This document shows positions 53,154-62,096 of a DNA stretch of 64,000 nt, piece by piece. The notes under the pieces were generated by a model. The model did no database searches, was not told where the DNA came from, and was given only the letters and a program-made list of their open reading frames with translations. Every line of letters starts with the position of its first letter. Position 1 is the first letter of the stretch. The position numbers were made by a program, and so were the translations under genes. The DNA comes from an uncultured Gemmatimonadota bacterium. GTDB lineage: Bacteria; Gemmatimonadota; Gemmatimonadetes; Gemmatimonadales; Gemmatimonadaceae. The stretch covers positions 868,001 to 932,000 of the forward strand of contig CADEFN010000001.1 of assembly GCA_902826615.1 (NCBI GenBank). The letters are read 5' to 3'.

Positions 53154-54754
53154 CTGCGGTGGCGCCGGGCGGTGTGAGTGGCTCGCTGGTGGCAGAGACA
53201 CTCGGGCACCTGCTGCGCCAGCGTACCTCCACTCATGGTGGCCGGGAGTTTCTCCGATGTGAGGGGCGCTCCATGAGTTTCGCCGAGACCGACCGGCGCT
53301 CCGATCAGGTGGCGGCGTGGCTCAAGACGCTGGGTGTGGCCCGTGGCGACCGTGTGGCGGTGATGATGCCTAACGGTTTGGAGTTTCCGGTCTGCTGGCT
53401 GGGGATCGGGAAGGCAGGCGCCATCATGGTACCGGTCAACGTGCAGTATCAGGCCCGCGACCTCGTCTACACACTCGCCGACTCCGGTGCATCGCTTGCC
53501 CTGGTGGCCCCACATCTGGTGGAAGCGGTCGAGACCGCACGGGCGCAGTGCCCCGCGCTCCGTCGTGTTGTTGCGGTCCCGGCCGGCACCATGGCGGACG
53601 ACACAACCGGCGAACTGCAATCGGTACTCGATGCCATGCCGACCGGTGGGGCCATCGATGCCGGGCACGATGATCTGTTCAACATCCAGTACACCTCGGG
53701 CACCACTGGTGACCCCAAGGGGTGCATGCTCACACATGAGTACTGGGTGTTACTCGGGCAGCGGGCGGCCCACTTCGCGCGAATGCAGGCGGACGACGTC
53801 GCCCTGACGGCGCAGCCCTTCTATTACATGGACCCGCAGTGGAATGTGGCCATGTGCCTGGTGGCAGGTGCGACGCTGGTGATCCTGCCACGGTTCTCGG
53901 CGACCACCTTCTGGAAGTCGGTGCGGGACAGTGGCGCCACCTTCTTCTATGTCCTTGGCACCATGCCGGTCTTCCTCCTCAAACAGCCCCCTGATCCTCT
54001 GGTGGATCGCACACATCGTGTGCGTTTTGTGGCCTGCTCGGGCATTGTGCCGTCGCTGCATGCCGACATCGAGGAACGCTGGGGCGTGCCATGGCGTGAG
54101 GTGTTCGGGATGACCGAAACCGGCGCGGACCTCATGGTTCCCGTCGAGGAGAGCCAGTCGGTTGGGACGGGGTGGATGGGCCGACCCATCGTTGGCAAGG
54201 AAGCCTGTGTCATGGATGACACCGGCAAGGCGTTAGGCGACGGCGAACCTGGCGAGCTCTGTGTGCGCGGACGAGGCCTGATGCGCGGTTACTGGAACCG
54301 TCCCGAGGCGACGGCCGAGCGACTTCGAGGCGGGTGGTTGCACACGGGTGACCTGGTCGTGCGCGAGGCGTCGGGCCACTATCGCATGGTCGGCCGGCTG
54401 AAGGACATGATCCGCCGAGGGGGCGAGAATATCTCGGCGGCCGAGGTGGAGGGCGTCCTGGCAGAACACCCGGCGGTGCGCGCAGCAGCGGTGGTGCCGG
54501 TGCCTGACGAGTTGCGCGGAGAAGAGGTGAAGGCCTTTGTGCAGCTGCAGGAGCCGAGCACCCCTCCAGCGCCGGACCAGCTGCTGGCCTTTGTGCGTGA
54601 ACGGCTGGCGCTCTTCAAGTCGCCACGGTTCATCGAGTTTGTCGACGAGTTTCCGCGTACGCCGTCCGAGCGGATCGAAAAACACAAGCTGCTGGCGGGA
54701 CGCAGTGACCAGCGGCGCGGCGCGTGGGATGCGTCCACGGGAGCATGGGGATGA
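53147..54754 (+). CDS. AMP-forming acyl-CoA ligase (class I adenylating, CaiC-like)
   Basis: A 535-residue ligase starting at GTG 53147, overlapping the GntR stop. A3 motif YTSGTTGDPKGCMLTH, A5 EVFGMTETG, A7 GGWLHTGD and A8 with GRLKDMIRRGGENISAAEVE are present; the last catalytic Lys falls in ERIEKHKL. The sequence is closest to crotonobetaine/carnitine-CoA or 3-(methylthio)propionyl-CoA ligases. It activates a carboxylic acid as AMP then CoA ester. In this operon the substrate may be the carbon skeleton left after deamination or the acyl group released by the deacylases; neither can be proven from sequence. Confidence 0.9.
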   Translation: MVAAVAPGGVSGSLVAETLGHLLRQRTSTHGGREFLRCEGRSMSFAETDRRSDQVAAWLKTLGVARGDRVAVMMPNGLEFPVCWLGIGKAGAIMVPVNVQYQARDLVYTLADSGASLALVAPHLVEAVETARAQCPALRRVVAVPAGTMADDTTGELQSVLDAMPTGGAIDAGHDDLFNIQYTSGTTGDPKGCMLTHEYWVLLGQRAAHFARMQADDVALTAQPFYYMDPQWNVAMCLVAGATLVILPRFSATTFWKSVRDSGATFFYVLGTMPVFLLKQPPDPLVDRTHRVRFVACSGIVPSLHADIEERWGVPWREVFGMTETGADLMVPVEESQSVGTGWMGRPIVGKEACVMDDTGKALGDGEPGELCVRGRGLMRGYWNRPEATAERLRGGWLHTGDLVVREASGHYRMVGRLKDMIRRGGENISAAEVEGVLAEHPAVRAAAVVPVPDELRGEEVKAFVQLQEPSTPPAPDQLLAFVRERLALFKSPRFIEFVDEFPRTPSERIEKHKLLAGRSDQRRGAWDASTGAWG

Positions 54755-55542
54755 GCGAGACCTTTGTTGCCACGCGAACCGAGGGTGTGCTGACCCTCAC
54801 CTTCAATCGTCCCGAGCGCCTGAACGCATTCCGGCGGAGTGAGTACCATCAGCTGCACGCCATCCTTGGTGAGATCGAGCAGGATGCGCAGGTACGGGTC
54901 GTGGTACTGACTGGCAGTGGGCGCGGTTTCTGTGCGGGGGAAGACCTCAAGGAGCTCGAAGGCGAAGGCGACACCATCGACCTCGAACAGATGCGCGCCA
55001 ACGTGGAGGTGCTGCAGGACATCACCCGCCGGATCGTGATGAGCAGCAAGATCTATGTGGCGGCGGTGAATGGCGTGGCGGCGGGGTTCGGCGCCGAGCT
55101 GGCGGTGGCCTGTGATCTGCGGATGGGAAGTGAGAGTGCGCGTCTGCTCTTTCCCGAAGTGCGTCGCGGGCTCTTCGTGACCAATGGTGTGTCGGCCCTG
55201 CTTCCGCGGATCGTTGGCCGCACCTGGGCATCGACCCTCCTGCTCTCGGGACAGCCGGTGGACGCCGCGACCGCCGAACGCATCGGCCTGCTGACGCATC
55301 GGGTGCCTGACGAAGCCCTGGGCGAGGTGGTGGCGTCCATGGCCGCCGCGCTGGCGGCGAATGCTCCGACGGCCATGCAGCTGACCAAACGCATTCTGCG
55401 CGACGAACTGGCCGAAGAACTCGAGCGCGCGCTGGCGCGTGAGACCGACTACATCACGACAACACTGGAAAGCGGTGAATACCTGGAAGGTGCGCGTGCC
55501 TTTGTCGAGAAGCGCGCTCCTCGCTTTGGTACCGGAGCCTGA
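54751..55542 (+). CDS. Enoyl-CoA hydratase/isomerase family protein
   Basis: ATG 54751 overlaps the ligase stop (ATGA); 263 residues. Crotonase motifs: LTFNRPERLNAF, oxyanion-hole LTGSGRGFCAGEDL, and VAAGFGAELAVACDLRMGSESARLLFPEVRRGLF with the conserved Glu of FPEV. It would hydrate or isomerise the CoA ester made by the upstream ligase. The genes are strictly coupled, implying a stoichiometric two-step sequence. The C-terminus (KSGEYLEGARAFVEKRAPRF-type end) is standard. Confidence 0.9.
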   Translation: MSETFVATRTEGVLTLTFNRPERLNAFRRSEYHQLHAILGEIEQDAQVRVVVLTGSGRGFCAGEDLKELEGEGDTIDLEQMRANVEVLQDITRRIVMSSKIYVAAVNGVAAGFGAELAVACDLRMGSESARLLFPEVRRGLFVTNGVSALLPRIVGRTWASTLLLSGQPVDAATAERIGLLTHRVPDEALGEVVASMAAALAANAPTAMQLTKRILRDELAEELERALARETDYITTTLESGEYLEGARAFVEKRAPRFGTGA

Positions 55543-55578
55543 GCGCATGAGACGGTCTCACCCGACCGAGGTGGCAGA

Positions 55579-57474
55579 ATGAAACGGATACTCAAGGTTG
55601 TCGGCGTCCTGTTGCTCGCGCTGTGTGCTGTCGTCGCCGCGCTGGTCTCCGTGCGCAAAACGGCAGGTGAGCGTCGCGTGCCCGCCGGCCTGGTCCGCAA
55701 CACGGCGCAGTATCTGGTGATGCGCGACAGTGTCCGGATTGCGATCGATCTGTGGCTTCCCGCGACACTCGAGGCGGGCGCGAAAATTCCGGCCCTGGTG
55801 AACGCCACTCGTTATGTGCGCGCCAATTCCCTCGGACCCCTGGCACGCTGGGGTATGCGCCTCTCGGGTGGAAGTGAGGCGGATCGCGAGACCGAGTGGC
55901 ACAACAACGCCGGCTATGCCGTGGTAAAAGTTGATGCGCGCGGGAGTGGCGCCTCCACAGGCTCTCGGCAGATCGAATGGTCGCCTGACGAGGTGGAAGA
56001 CTACGGTGAGGTGGTGGACTGGATCGTCAGGCAGCCCTGGTCGAATGGTCGCGTGGGGGCGTACGGTGTGTCATATGAAGGCAACACCGCTGAACTGCTG
56101 GCGGCCACCGGCCGCGAGGCTGTCAAGGCGGTGGCACCGCTCTACGACGACTTCGACCCGTCCACCAACATCGCATTCATGGGGGGCGTGCTCAACGAAG
56201 ACTTTCTGCGTCAGTGGGGTCGCCTCAACGCACTTCTTGATCAAAGTGACTTCTGTTCGCTCGCCGAGTTGAAAGGGATCGCATGCCGCCTGATGCCACT
56301 GGTGTATGGCGGGATCAAGCCCGTCGACGCCGACCGGGGTGGGCGCGAACTCAAACGGATTCTTGCCGAACGGCGGAACTATGATGTACTCGGGGCGATG
56401 CAGTCCCTGGCGAGTCCGCGCGACACCTTTCCAGGTACGAAGCTGACCTTTGTTGATGTGAGTCCCTACGGCCTGCGCGAGCGCATCGAGCGGTTCCGCA
56501 CGCCCATGCTGGTGAGGATTGGCTGGGAAGATGGCGGCACGATGAACGTGGCGCTGAGTCGCTTTTTCACCTTCTCCAATCCGCAGCAGCTGGAGCTTGG
56601 CCCCTGGAGTCATGGGGGCGGGCATCATGTGGACCCCTTCCTCCCGGACAGTACTCCGACCGATCCCTCGAGACTGGAACAGATGAAGGGGCTCACCACC
56701 TTCTTCGATCGCTATCTGAAGGACGGCGCCGCACAATCACCGCCCACGCACGAGATTCGCTACTACACGATGAACGACGGCCGCTGGCGCACCAGCACGC
56801 AGTGGCCTCCCGCCGGCATGACGGCGGTTCGCTGGTACGCGGGCACCGGTGGCACGTTAGGCAAGGTTGCGCCGGTCGCTGCCGAGGGAACGGACGCCTA
56901 TCAGGTCGATACCACGGCGAGCACCGGGAAAGCGACCACGCGGTGGCACACGCAGCTGGGTGGTGGCGACGTGCACTACGATGACCGCGCCACGGAAGAC
57001 CGCAAGCTGCTGACCTATACGTCGGCACCGCTGGCGGAGGATGTGGAGATATCCGGGGTGCCAGTGGTGCACCTGGAGGTGGCGTCGACCCACCGGGATG
57101 GGGGCTTCTTCGGGTACCTGGAGGATGTCGCACCGGATGGCCGGGTTACCTACATCACCGAAGGGATGATGCGTGCGCTGCACCGCAAGGAGTCGGCGGC
57201 ATTGCCACCGTACCACCTCTTTGGCCCCAACCGGAGCTACACCTCCGCCGACACCAGCGCTCTCGTGCCGGGAGAGGTCACCCCGATGCGCTTCGAACTG
57301 TTTGCCACATCGGTCCGCATCAAGGCCGGTCATCGCATTCGGCTGGCCCTGGCCGGGGCCGATCGCCCGCTGATGGGTCTCTATCCACCCGGCGCGGCAC
57401 CGGTGTGGACCGTTCATCGCACCGCCGTCAAACCGTCATGGATCGACCTCCCCATGGGTCCGGTTGCTCCGTGA
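55579..57474 (+). CDS. CocE/NonD (S15) family X-Pro dipeptidyl-peptidase-like hydrolase
   Basis: A 631-residue hydrolase with an N-terminal membrane helix (residues ~7-25), so it is anchored with its catalytic part outside the cytoplasm. The alpha/beta-hydrolase core has RGSGASTGSRQ, the nucleophile elbow GAYGVSYEGN, the acid region around VRIGWEDGG and the His in GPWSHGGGHH. The last ~200 residues are the galactose-binding-like beta domain of CocE/S15 proteins (ISGVPVVHLEVAS). S15 enzymes remove Xaa-Pro dipeptides; CocE relatives cleave esters. It fits a secreted peptide-breakdown role here. A palindromic TGAGACGGTCTCA lies just before its ATG. Confidence 0.88.
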   Translation: MKRILKVVGVLLLALCAVVAALVSVRKTAGERRVPAGLVRNTAQYLVMRDSVRIAIDLWLPATLEAGAKIPALVNATRYVRANSLGPLARWGMRLSGGSEADRETEWHNNAGYAVVKVDARGSGASTGSRQIEWSPDEVEDYGEVVDWIVRQPWSNGRVGAYGVSYEGNTAELLAATGREAVKAVAPLYDDFDPSTNIAFMGGVLNEDFLRQWGRLNALLDQSDFCSLAELKGIACRLMPLVYGGIKPVDADRGGRELKRILAERRNYDVLGAMQSLASPRDTFPGTKLTFVDVSPYGLRERIERFRTPMLVRIGWEDGGTMNVALSRFFTFSNPQQLELGPWSHGGGHHVDPFLPDSTPTDPSRLEQMKGLTTFFDRYLKDGAAQSPPTHEIRYYTMNDGRWRTSTQWPPAGMTAVRWYAGTGGTLGKVAPVAAEGTDAYQVDTTASTGKATTRWHTQLGGGDVHYDDRATEDRKLLTYTSAPLAEDVEISGVPVVHLEVASTHRDGGFFGYLEDVAPDGRVTYITEGMMRALHRKESAALPPYHLFGPNRSYTSADTSALVPGEVTPMRFELFATSVRIKAGHRIRLALAGADRPLMGLYPPGAAPVWTVHRTAVKPSWIDLPMGPVAP

Positions 57475-57496
57475 AGTACTCCACCGGAGAATGAAG

Positions 57497-59119
57497 ATGC
57501 GTCACCGTGTTGTGCGGGCTGCTGTCGCGTTGTTGAGTGCCACCCCGTTCCTCCTGCCGGCGCAGGGTGGGACCTATGACGTCGTGATCCGGAATGGACG
57601 GGTGCTCGATGGAATGGGGAATCCCTGGATTCTCGCCGATGTCGCCATCCGCGATGGGCGGTTCGTCAAGATCGGGCGTGTGACCGAGCGCGGTACGCGT
57701 GAGATTGACGCCAGGGGGTTGTACGTCTCGCCCGGATGGATCGACATGATGGACCAGTCGGGGAGTGTGCTGCTGCGCAACGGCAACGCCGACAACAAAC
57801 TGCGCATGGGTGTGACCACCGCCATTGGCGGTGAGGGCGGGTTTCCGGTGCCGGCGTCTCGTATTCCCGAGTACTTCGCGACGCTGGAGCGGCAGGGCAT
57901 CAGCATCAACTTCGGCAACTACTATTCGCAGACGCAGGCCCGAGTGGGGGCGATGGGATATGTCGCTCGCAAACCCACGCCTGACGAGATGGCAAAGATG
58001 AAGGCGTCGATGGACACGGCGATGCGTGCCGGTGCCATGGGGATGACCACCGCCCTGATTTATCCGCCCAGCTCCTACACCACGACCGACGAACTCGTGG
58101 AAGTGGCCAAGGTGGCAGCGCAATATGGAGGAACGTACGCCAGCCACATTCGCGGCGAGGGAGCCGAAGTGGTGCAGTCGGTGAGAGAACTGGTCGAGAT
58201 TGCCGAACGTGCGGGGCTCGCTGGTGAGGTGTTTCATCTCAAGGTGGCGCACAAACCCGGATGGGGTGTGCTGATGGACAGCATTCGTCAGGTAGTCGAA
58301 GCGGCGCGCGCCCGCAATGTCGATGTCGCTGCCGATATGTATGTCTACACGGCTGGGGGCACGGGTCTCGAAGCCACCGTTCCCAGCTGGGCGCAGGAGG
58401 GTGGAGGCGATTCCCTCAAGATGCGTCTGCGTGATCCCGCCATCCGTGCGCGGCTCAAGCGGGAACTGCAAACCGGATCGCCGGGATGGTGGAACATCAT
58501 CGAGGCTGCTGGTGGCTGGGACGGTGTAGTCCTCGCCAACCCGGCGAACCCGGCCAACATGAAATACGTCGGCAAGACACTGACCCAGATTGCGCGCGAG
58601 ATGGGGAAAGAGCCCGCCGACGCGGCCTGGGACCTGGTCCTCGACGGGACCGGCCGCGTGACCGCGATCTATCACATGATGAGTGAACCCGACATCGAGA
58701 CGGCACTGCGTTTTCCGTGGACCTCGATCGGGAGTGACGCGGGCGCGGCGGCCATGCCTGGCAAGGACGACGGTGTGCTGCCGCATCCGCGTGCCTACGG
58801 CAACGCCACCCGCGTGATCTCTCGTTATGTGCGCGACCGGAAAGCCATCACCCTCGAAGAGGCGGTGCGCAAGCAGACTGGATGGCCGGCCACCCGCATG
58901 AAACTCGCCGCGCGTGGTTCGATCAAGGAAGGCAACTGGGCCGACGTCACCATCTTCAACCTCGAAACGCTGGATGATGGCGCCACGTACGAAAAGCCGC
59001 TGACCTTTCCCACAGGAATCGAATTCGTGCTCGTGAACGGTGTTGTGACCATCGAACGTGGTCAGCACACCGGCGTACGAGCTGGTAAAGTGTTGTACGG
59101 ACCCGGGAGAACACCATGA
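57497..59119 (+). CDS. Secreted N-acyl-D-amino-acid deacylase-like amidohydrolase, divergent third copy
   Basis: About 540 residues. I prefer ATG 57497 over 57491 because GGAGA (57485-57489) then has proper spacing. A signal peptide ends at LLPAQG. Core marks: YDVVIRNGRVLDGMGN, SPGWIDMMDQSG, ASHIRGEGAE, EVFHLKVAHK, GSDAGAAAMPG. Both His of the usual HxH are absent (Met, Gln) and the Cys ligand is Glu (TTAIGGEGGFP), while the two metal His of the beta site and the Asp remain. It is the most divergent paralog and may have changed chemistry. Its stop overlaps the next start (ATGA). Confidence 0.85.
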   Translation: MRHRVVRAAVALLSATPFLLPAQGGTYDVVIRNGRVLDGMGNPWILADVAIRDGRFVKIGRVTERGTREIDARGLYVSPGWIDMMDQSGSVLLRNGNADNKLRMGVTTAIGGEGGFPVPASRIPEYFATLERQGISINFGNYYSQTQARVGAMGYVARKPTPDEMAKMKASMDTAMRAGAMGMTTALIYPPSSYTTTDELVEVAKVAAQYGGTYASHIRGEGAEVVQSVRELVEIAERAGLAGEVFHLKVAHKPGWGVLMDSIRQVVEAARARNVDVAADMYVYTAGGTGLEATVPSWAQEGGGDSLKMRLRDPAIRARLKRELQTGSPGWWNIIEAAGGWDGVVLANPANPANMKYVGKTLTQIAREMGKEPADAAWDLVLDGTGRVTAIYHMMSEPDIETALRFPWTSIGSDAGAAAMPGKDDGVLPHPRAYGNATRVISRYVRDRKAITLEEAVRKQTGWPATRMKLAARGSIKEGNWADVTIFNLETLDDGATYEKPLTFPTGIEFVLVNGVVTIERGQHTGVRAGKVLYGPGRTP

Positions 59120-60942
59120 AACTGACACGCACCTTCATTGCCCTTGGACTACTCACGGTTGCCGCGACAACCGAGGCGCAGCGCAAGCCGCCAGCCACGC
59201 GGCTCACCCCCCTCGACGCCTATGTCGCTGGCGTCATGAAGGACTGGAAAGTCCCCGGCATCGCCATTGCCATCGTCAAGGACGACTCGGTTGTCTTTTC
59301 GAAGGGGTACGGTGTTCGCACCGTTGGCAGCACCGATGCCGTGGATCCCACCACCCTCTTCGCCATCGGCTCCTCGTCCAAGGCGTTCACTTCCGCGTTG
59401 GTCGCCATGGCTGTCGACGAAGGGAAGATGCGCTGGGACGAGAAGGTCACGCACTATCTCCCGAGCCTTCAGCTCAACGATCTCTACGCCTCGCGCGATC
59501 TCACCATCCGCGACGCACTCTCGCATCGGAGTGGCCTGGCACGGGGAGACCTGATGTGGTACGTCGCGGGTTTCTCGCGTGAGGAAATCCTGCGACGGGT
59601 CCGCTACCTCGAGCCCAGCTGGGGATTCCGTGCGCTGTTCGGCTATCAGAACATCATGTATCTCGCGGCCGGCGAAGCGGTGGCGAAGGCGCAAGGTGCC
59701 TCCTGGGACGACCTGATCGCGCGCCGCATTTTCCAGCCGTTAGGCATGGGTGCATCATCCACCTCGATCACGGCGCTGGCCGGCAAGCCCAATGTGGCGA
59801 CGCCGCACGCCGAGCAAGACTCTGCGGTGATCGCCATCCCATGGAAGAACATCGACAATATCGCCCCGGCGGGATCGATCAACTCGAATGTGCTCGACAT
59901 GACCCGCTGGTTGCGTCTCCAGCTGGGAAAAGGAAAGTTCGGCGGCAAGACCATCATCTCCAGCGGCAACCATGCCGACATGTGGCAGGCCAACACCCAC
60001 ATCCGCCTCGAGGGACCCACGGCAGCCTATCTCGCGCCAGGGGCCAACCTGTCGTCGTACGGCATGGGATGGTTCCTGCAGGATTTTGACGGGCGCCTCG
60101 CCGTGCATCATGGCGGCAACATCGACGGCTTCTCGGCCATGGTCGCCATGCTCCCCGCCGAGCAGTTGGGGGTGGTGATTCTCACCAACAAGGATGGCAG
60201 TCCCGCGCCTAACGCCTTGTTCCCGTACATCTTTGATCTCTATACCCGAGCGACGCCGCGTGACTGGAGTGGAGAGTACCGCAAGATGCTGGGTGGGTTG
60301 ACCGGTGCCGTTGCCCAGGCGGAGTCGGCTCTGGTGAAGGGGCGTGCCATGGGCACGCGACCGTCACTGGCGCTCGATGGCTACGTCGGCACCTACAGCG
60401 ACTCGATGTACGGTGACGTACAGGTCTCCAAACAAGGCGACAAACTCGCCGTGAAGTTTGGCATCCTCAACGGCACACTCGAGCACTGGCACTACGACAC
60501 CTTCCGGGCGACCATGACACCGGCTCGGCTCGGCAAGATGATGGTGAGCTTCACGCTCGATCCGGCCGGCAAACCAGCCGAGCTCAAACTCGAGACAACT
60601 CCTGAGGCGACCTACCGGTATGCACCACCCGCAGCCGATACTCGCGCGTCCGTGACGCTCTCGGCGGAGCAGCTGCGCAGCCTCACCGGGACCTTTGTGG
60701 CGGAGATGGCGCCCCTGGAGCTGCAGGTGGAAATCGTGGGTGATGCGCTCAAACTCACCGTGCCAGGCCAGCCGGCCTACACGCTTGTTGCTCTGAGTCC
60801 CACTCGCTTTCGGCTCACCGGCCCAACGGGAATGCCCGACGGCTTCTACTTCCAGTATGAGATGAGCGGGAGCAGTGTCGTCGGGGCCACACTCGAGCAA
60901 CCCGCTCCGCGCCCACCGCTCAAAGTGAAGAAGAAACAGTAG
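59116..60942 (+). CDS. Secreted serine hydrolase, class-C beta-lactamase/D-aminopeptidase fold, DUF3471
   Basis: A 608-residue protein with signal peptide (to TTEAQ). The beta-lactamase fold has SSSK (Ser-x-x-Lys: IGSSSKAFTSALV), the Tyr motif FGYQNIMYLA, and HHGGNIDGFSAM for the KTG-like box. The C-terminal ~200 residues are repeated DUF3471-like beta domains (DGYVGTYSDSMYG, RSLTGTFVAEMAP). Relatives include D-aminopeptidase, esterases and DD-peptidases; D-stereospecific peptide cleavage is plausible in this neighbourhood. It is the last gene of the operon, 22 bases ahead of a strong terminator. Confidence 0.88.
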   Translation: MKLTRTFIALGLLTVAATTEAQRKPPATRLTPLDAYVAGVMKDWKVPGIAIAIVKDDSVVFSKGYGVRTVGSTDAVDPTTLFAIGSSSKAFTSALVAMAVDEGKMRWDEKVTHYLPSLQLNDLYASRDLTIRDALSHRSGLARGDLMWYVAGFSREEILRRVRYLEPSWGFRALFGYQNIMYLAAGEAVAKAQGASWDDLIARRIFQPLGMGASSTSITALAGKPNVATPHAEQDSAVIAIPWKNIDNIAPAGSINSNVLDMTRWLRLQLGKGKFGGKTIISSGNHADMWQANTHIRLEGPTAAYLAPGANLSSYGMGWFLQDFDGRLAVHHGGNIDGFSAMVAMLPAEQLGVVILTNKDGSPAPNALFPYIFDLYTRATPRDWSGEYRKMLGGLTGAVAQAESALVKGRAMGTRPSLALDGYVGTYSDSMYGDVQVSKQGDKLAVKFGILNGTLEHWHYDTFRATMTPARLGKMMVSFTLDPAGKPAELKLETTPEATYRYAPPAADTRASVTLSAEQLRSLTGTFVAEMAPLELQVEIVGDALKLTVPGQPAYTLVALSPTRFRLTGPTGMPDGFYFQYEMSGSSVVGATLEQPAPRPPLKVKKKQ

Positions 60943-60964
60943 CCGAAGCACAATGAGTGGTTGT

Positions 60965-61009
60965 CACATCCCTGTCGTGACGCGAACCCCGCGTCGCGAC
61001 AGGGATGTG
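60965..61009. terminator. Strong bidirectional terminator
   Basis: Two 20-base arms (60965-60984 and 60990-61009) pair with only one G-U wobble around the loop AACCC; the arms begin CACATCCCTG and end CAGGGATGTG. It lies between the stops of the serine hydrolase gene and the convergent PLP enzyme gene and should end both transcripts. Confidence 0.85.
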
Positions 61010-61014
61010 TCGTT

Positions 61015-61998
61015 CTAGGCGAGCACGCCGACCTGCCCGCCCGTGTGCCAGAACAGCACGGTATCCCCGTCCTTGAACTGGCCTGATCGCCCGTAGGCCA
61101 CCACCGCGGCAAGGGCCTTGGCCGTGTACCAGTGATCGGTGAAGAGCGCCTCGCTATGCGCGGCCAGGCCTTGTGCCTCGCGGCTGGCCTCTGTCGGTAC
61201 GCCATACCCCTCGCCAACAAACGAGGCATCGGCTTCAAAGCGAGCGCGACCGCCTAACGTTCCATGGGCAAGGCCGAGTCGGTCTTCCATGCCCTCGGAG
61301 ATCTCGGCGACGACGCGGCCGATCTCCTCAACAGGATCGTCGGCGCTGATCCCGATCACTCGCGACTTCATTTCGAACAGGGCGCACCCGGCGATCAGCC
61401 CCGCCTGGGTGCCACCTGACGACGACGCCGAGATGATCACGTCTGGCACAAATCCCTGGTGCACCAGCTCACCCACACCACGCGCGAATCCCATGGCGCC
61501 CAGGGGATTGGATGCGCCGAGCGGAATGACATACGGCGATTGCCCGGCGGCCCGTAGCTCCTCGGCCACCCGCTGCATGGTGGGATTTCGCTCCGTTCGA
61601 TCGTTGACGTAGGTGACCTCGGCGCCTAACAACTGCAACAGCCGAGCGTTGCCCGTCGGATGGGTGGGACGCGTGCCGTTGGCCACGATGTGACAGGACA
61701 TGCCGAGTTTGGCCGCGGCCGCCGCCGTGGCACGGCAGTGGTTGGACTGCACGCCCCCGCAGGTGATCAGGGTGTCGGCGCCCTGGTCGCGCGCCTCGGC
61801 GCCGACCAGCGTGAGTTTGCGCACCTTGTTGCCCCCGAATCCAAACGGCAGCGCGTCGTCGCGTTTGACAAAGAGGCGGCCGCCCATGCCGATGGCATCG
61901 CGCAGGCGCCAGGCGGCGTCGATGGGTGTGGGGAGTGCGCCCAGCTCCACACTGGGCATGGCGAGCAGGCGATCGCGGGCGGTGGCGATGTTCGGCAC
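61015..61998 (-). CDS. D-cysteine desulfhydrase/ACC deaminase-family PLP enzyme
   Basis: About 327 residues from GTG 61998; ATG 61959 is an alternative that would cut the conserved segment RDRLLAMPSVELGALPTPID. PLP-Lys lies in GFGGNKVRKL; the PLP-phosphate loop is SSGGTQAGL; GGVQSNHCRATAAAAAKLG follows the ACC-deaminase/DcyD pattern. Family members act on D-cysteine, ACC or other D-amino acids by beta-elimination or ring opening, releasing ammonia. It adds a second route for D-amino acids and is divergent from a carrier gene at 62097. Confidence 0.9.
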   Translation of the reverse strand: MPNIATARDRLLAMPSVELGALPTPIDAAWRLRDAIGMGGRLFVKRDDALPFGFGGNKVRKLTLVGAEARDQGADTLITCGGVQSNHCRATAAAAAKLGMSCHIVANGTRPTHPTGNARLLQLLGAEVTYVNDRTERNPTMQRVAEELRAAGQSPYVIPLGASNPLGAMGFARGVGELVHQGFVPDVIISASSSGGTQAGLIAGCALFEMKSRVIGISADDPVEEIGRVVAEISEGMEDRLGLAHGTLGGRARFEADASFVGEGYGVPTEASREAQGLAAHSEALFTDHWYTAKALAAVVAYGRSGQFKDGDTVLFWHTGGQVGVLA

Positions 61999-62096
61999 GG
62001 GACGTGGCTGAAGTTTCCGCGAACCTAGCGCGACGAGCGTTCGGGCGCGACCGTTGTCCCGCGCGTGACGTTGCCGTCTCCCCCTGCACGCATTCC

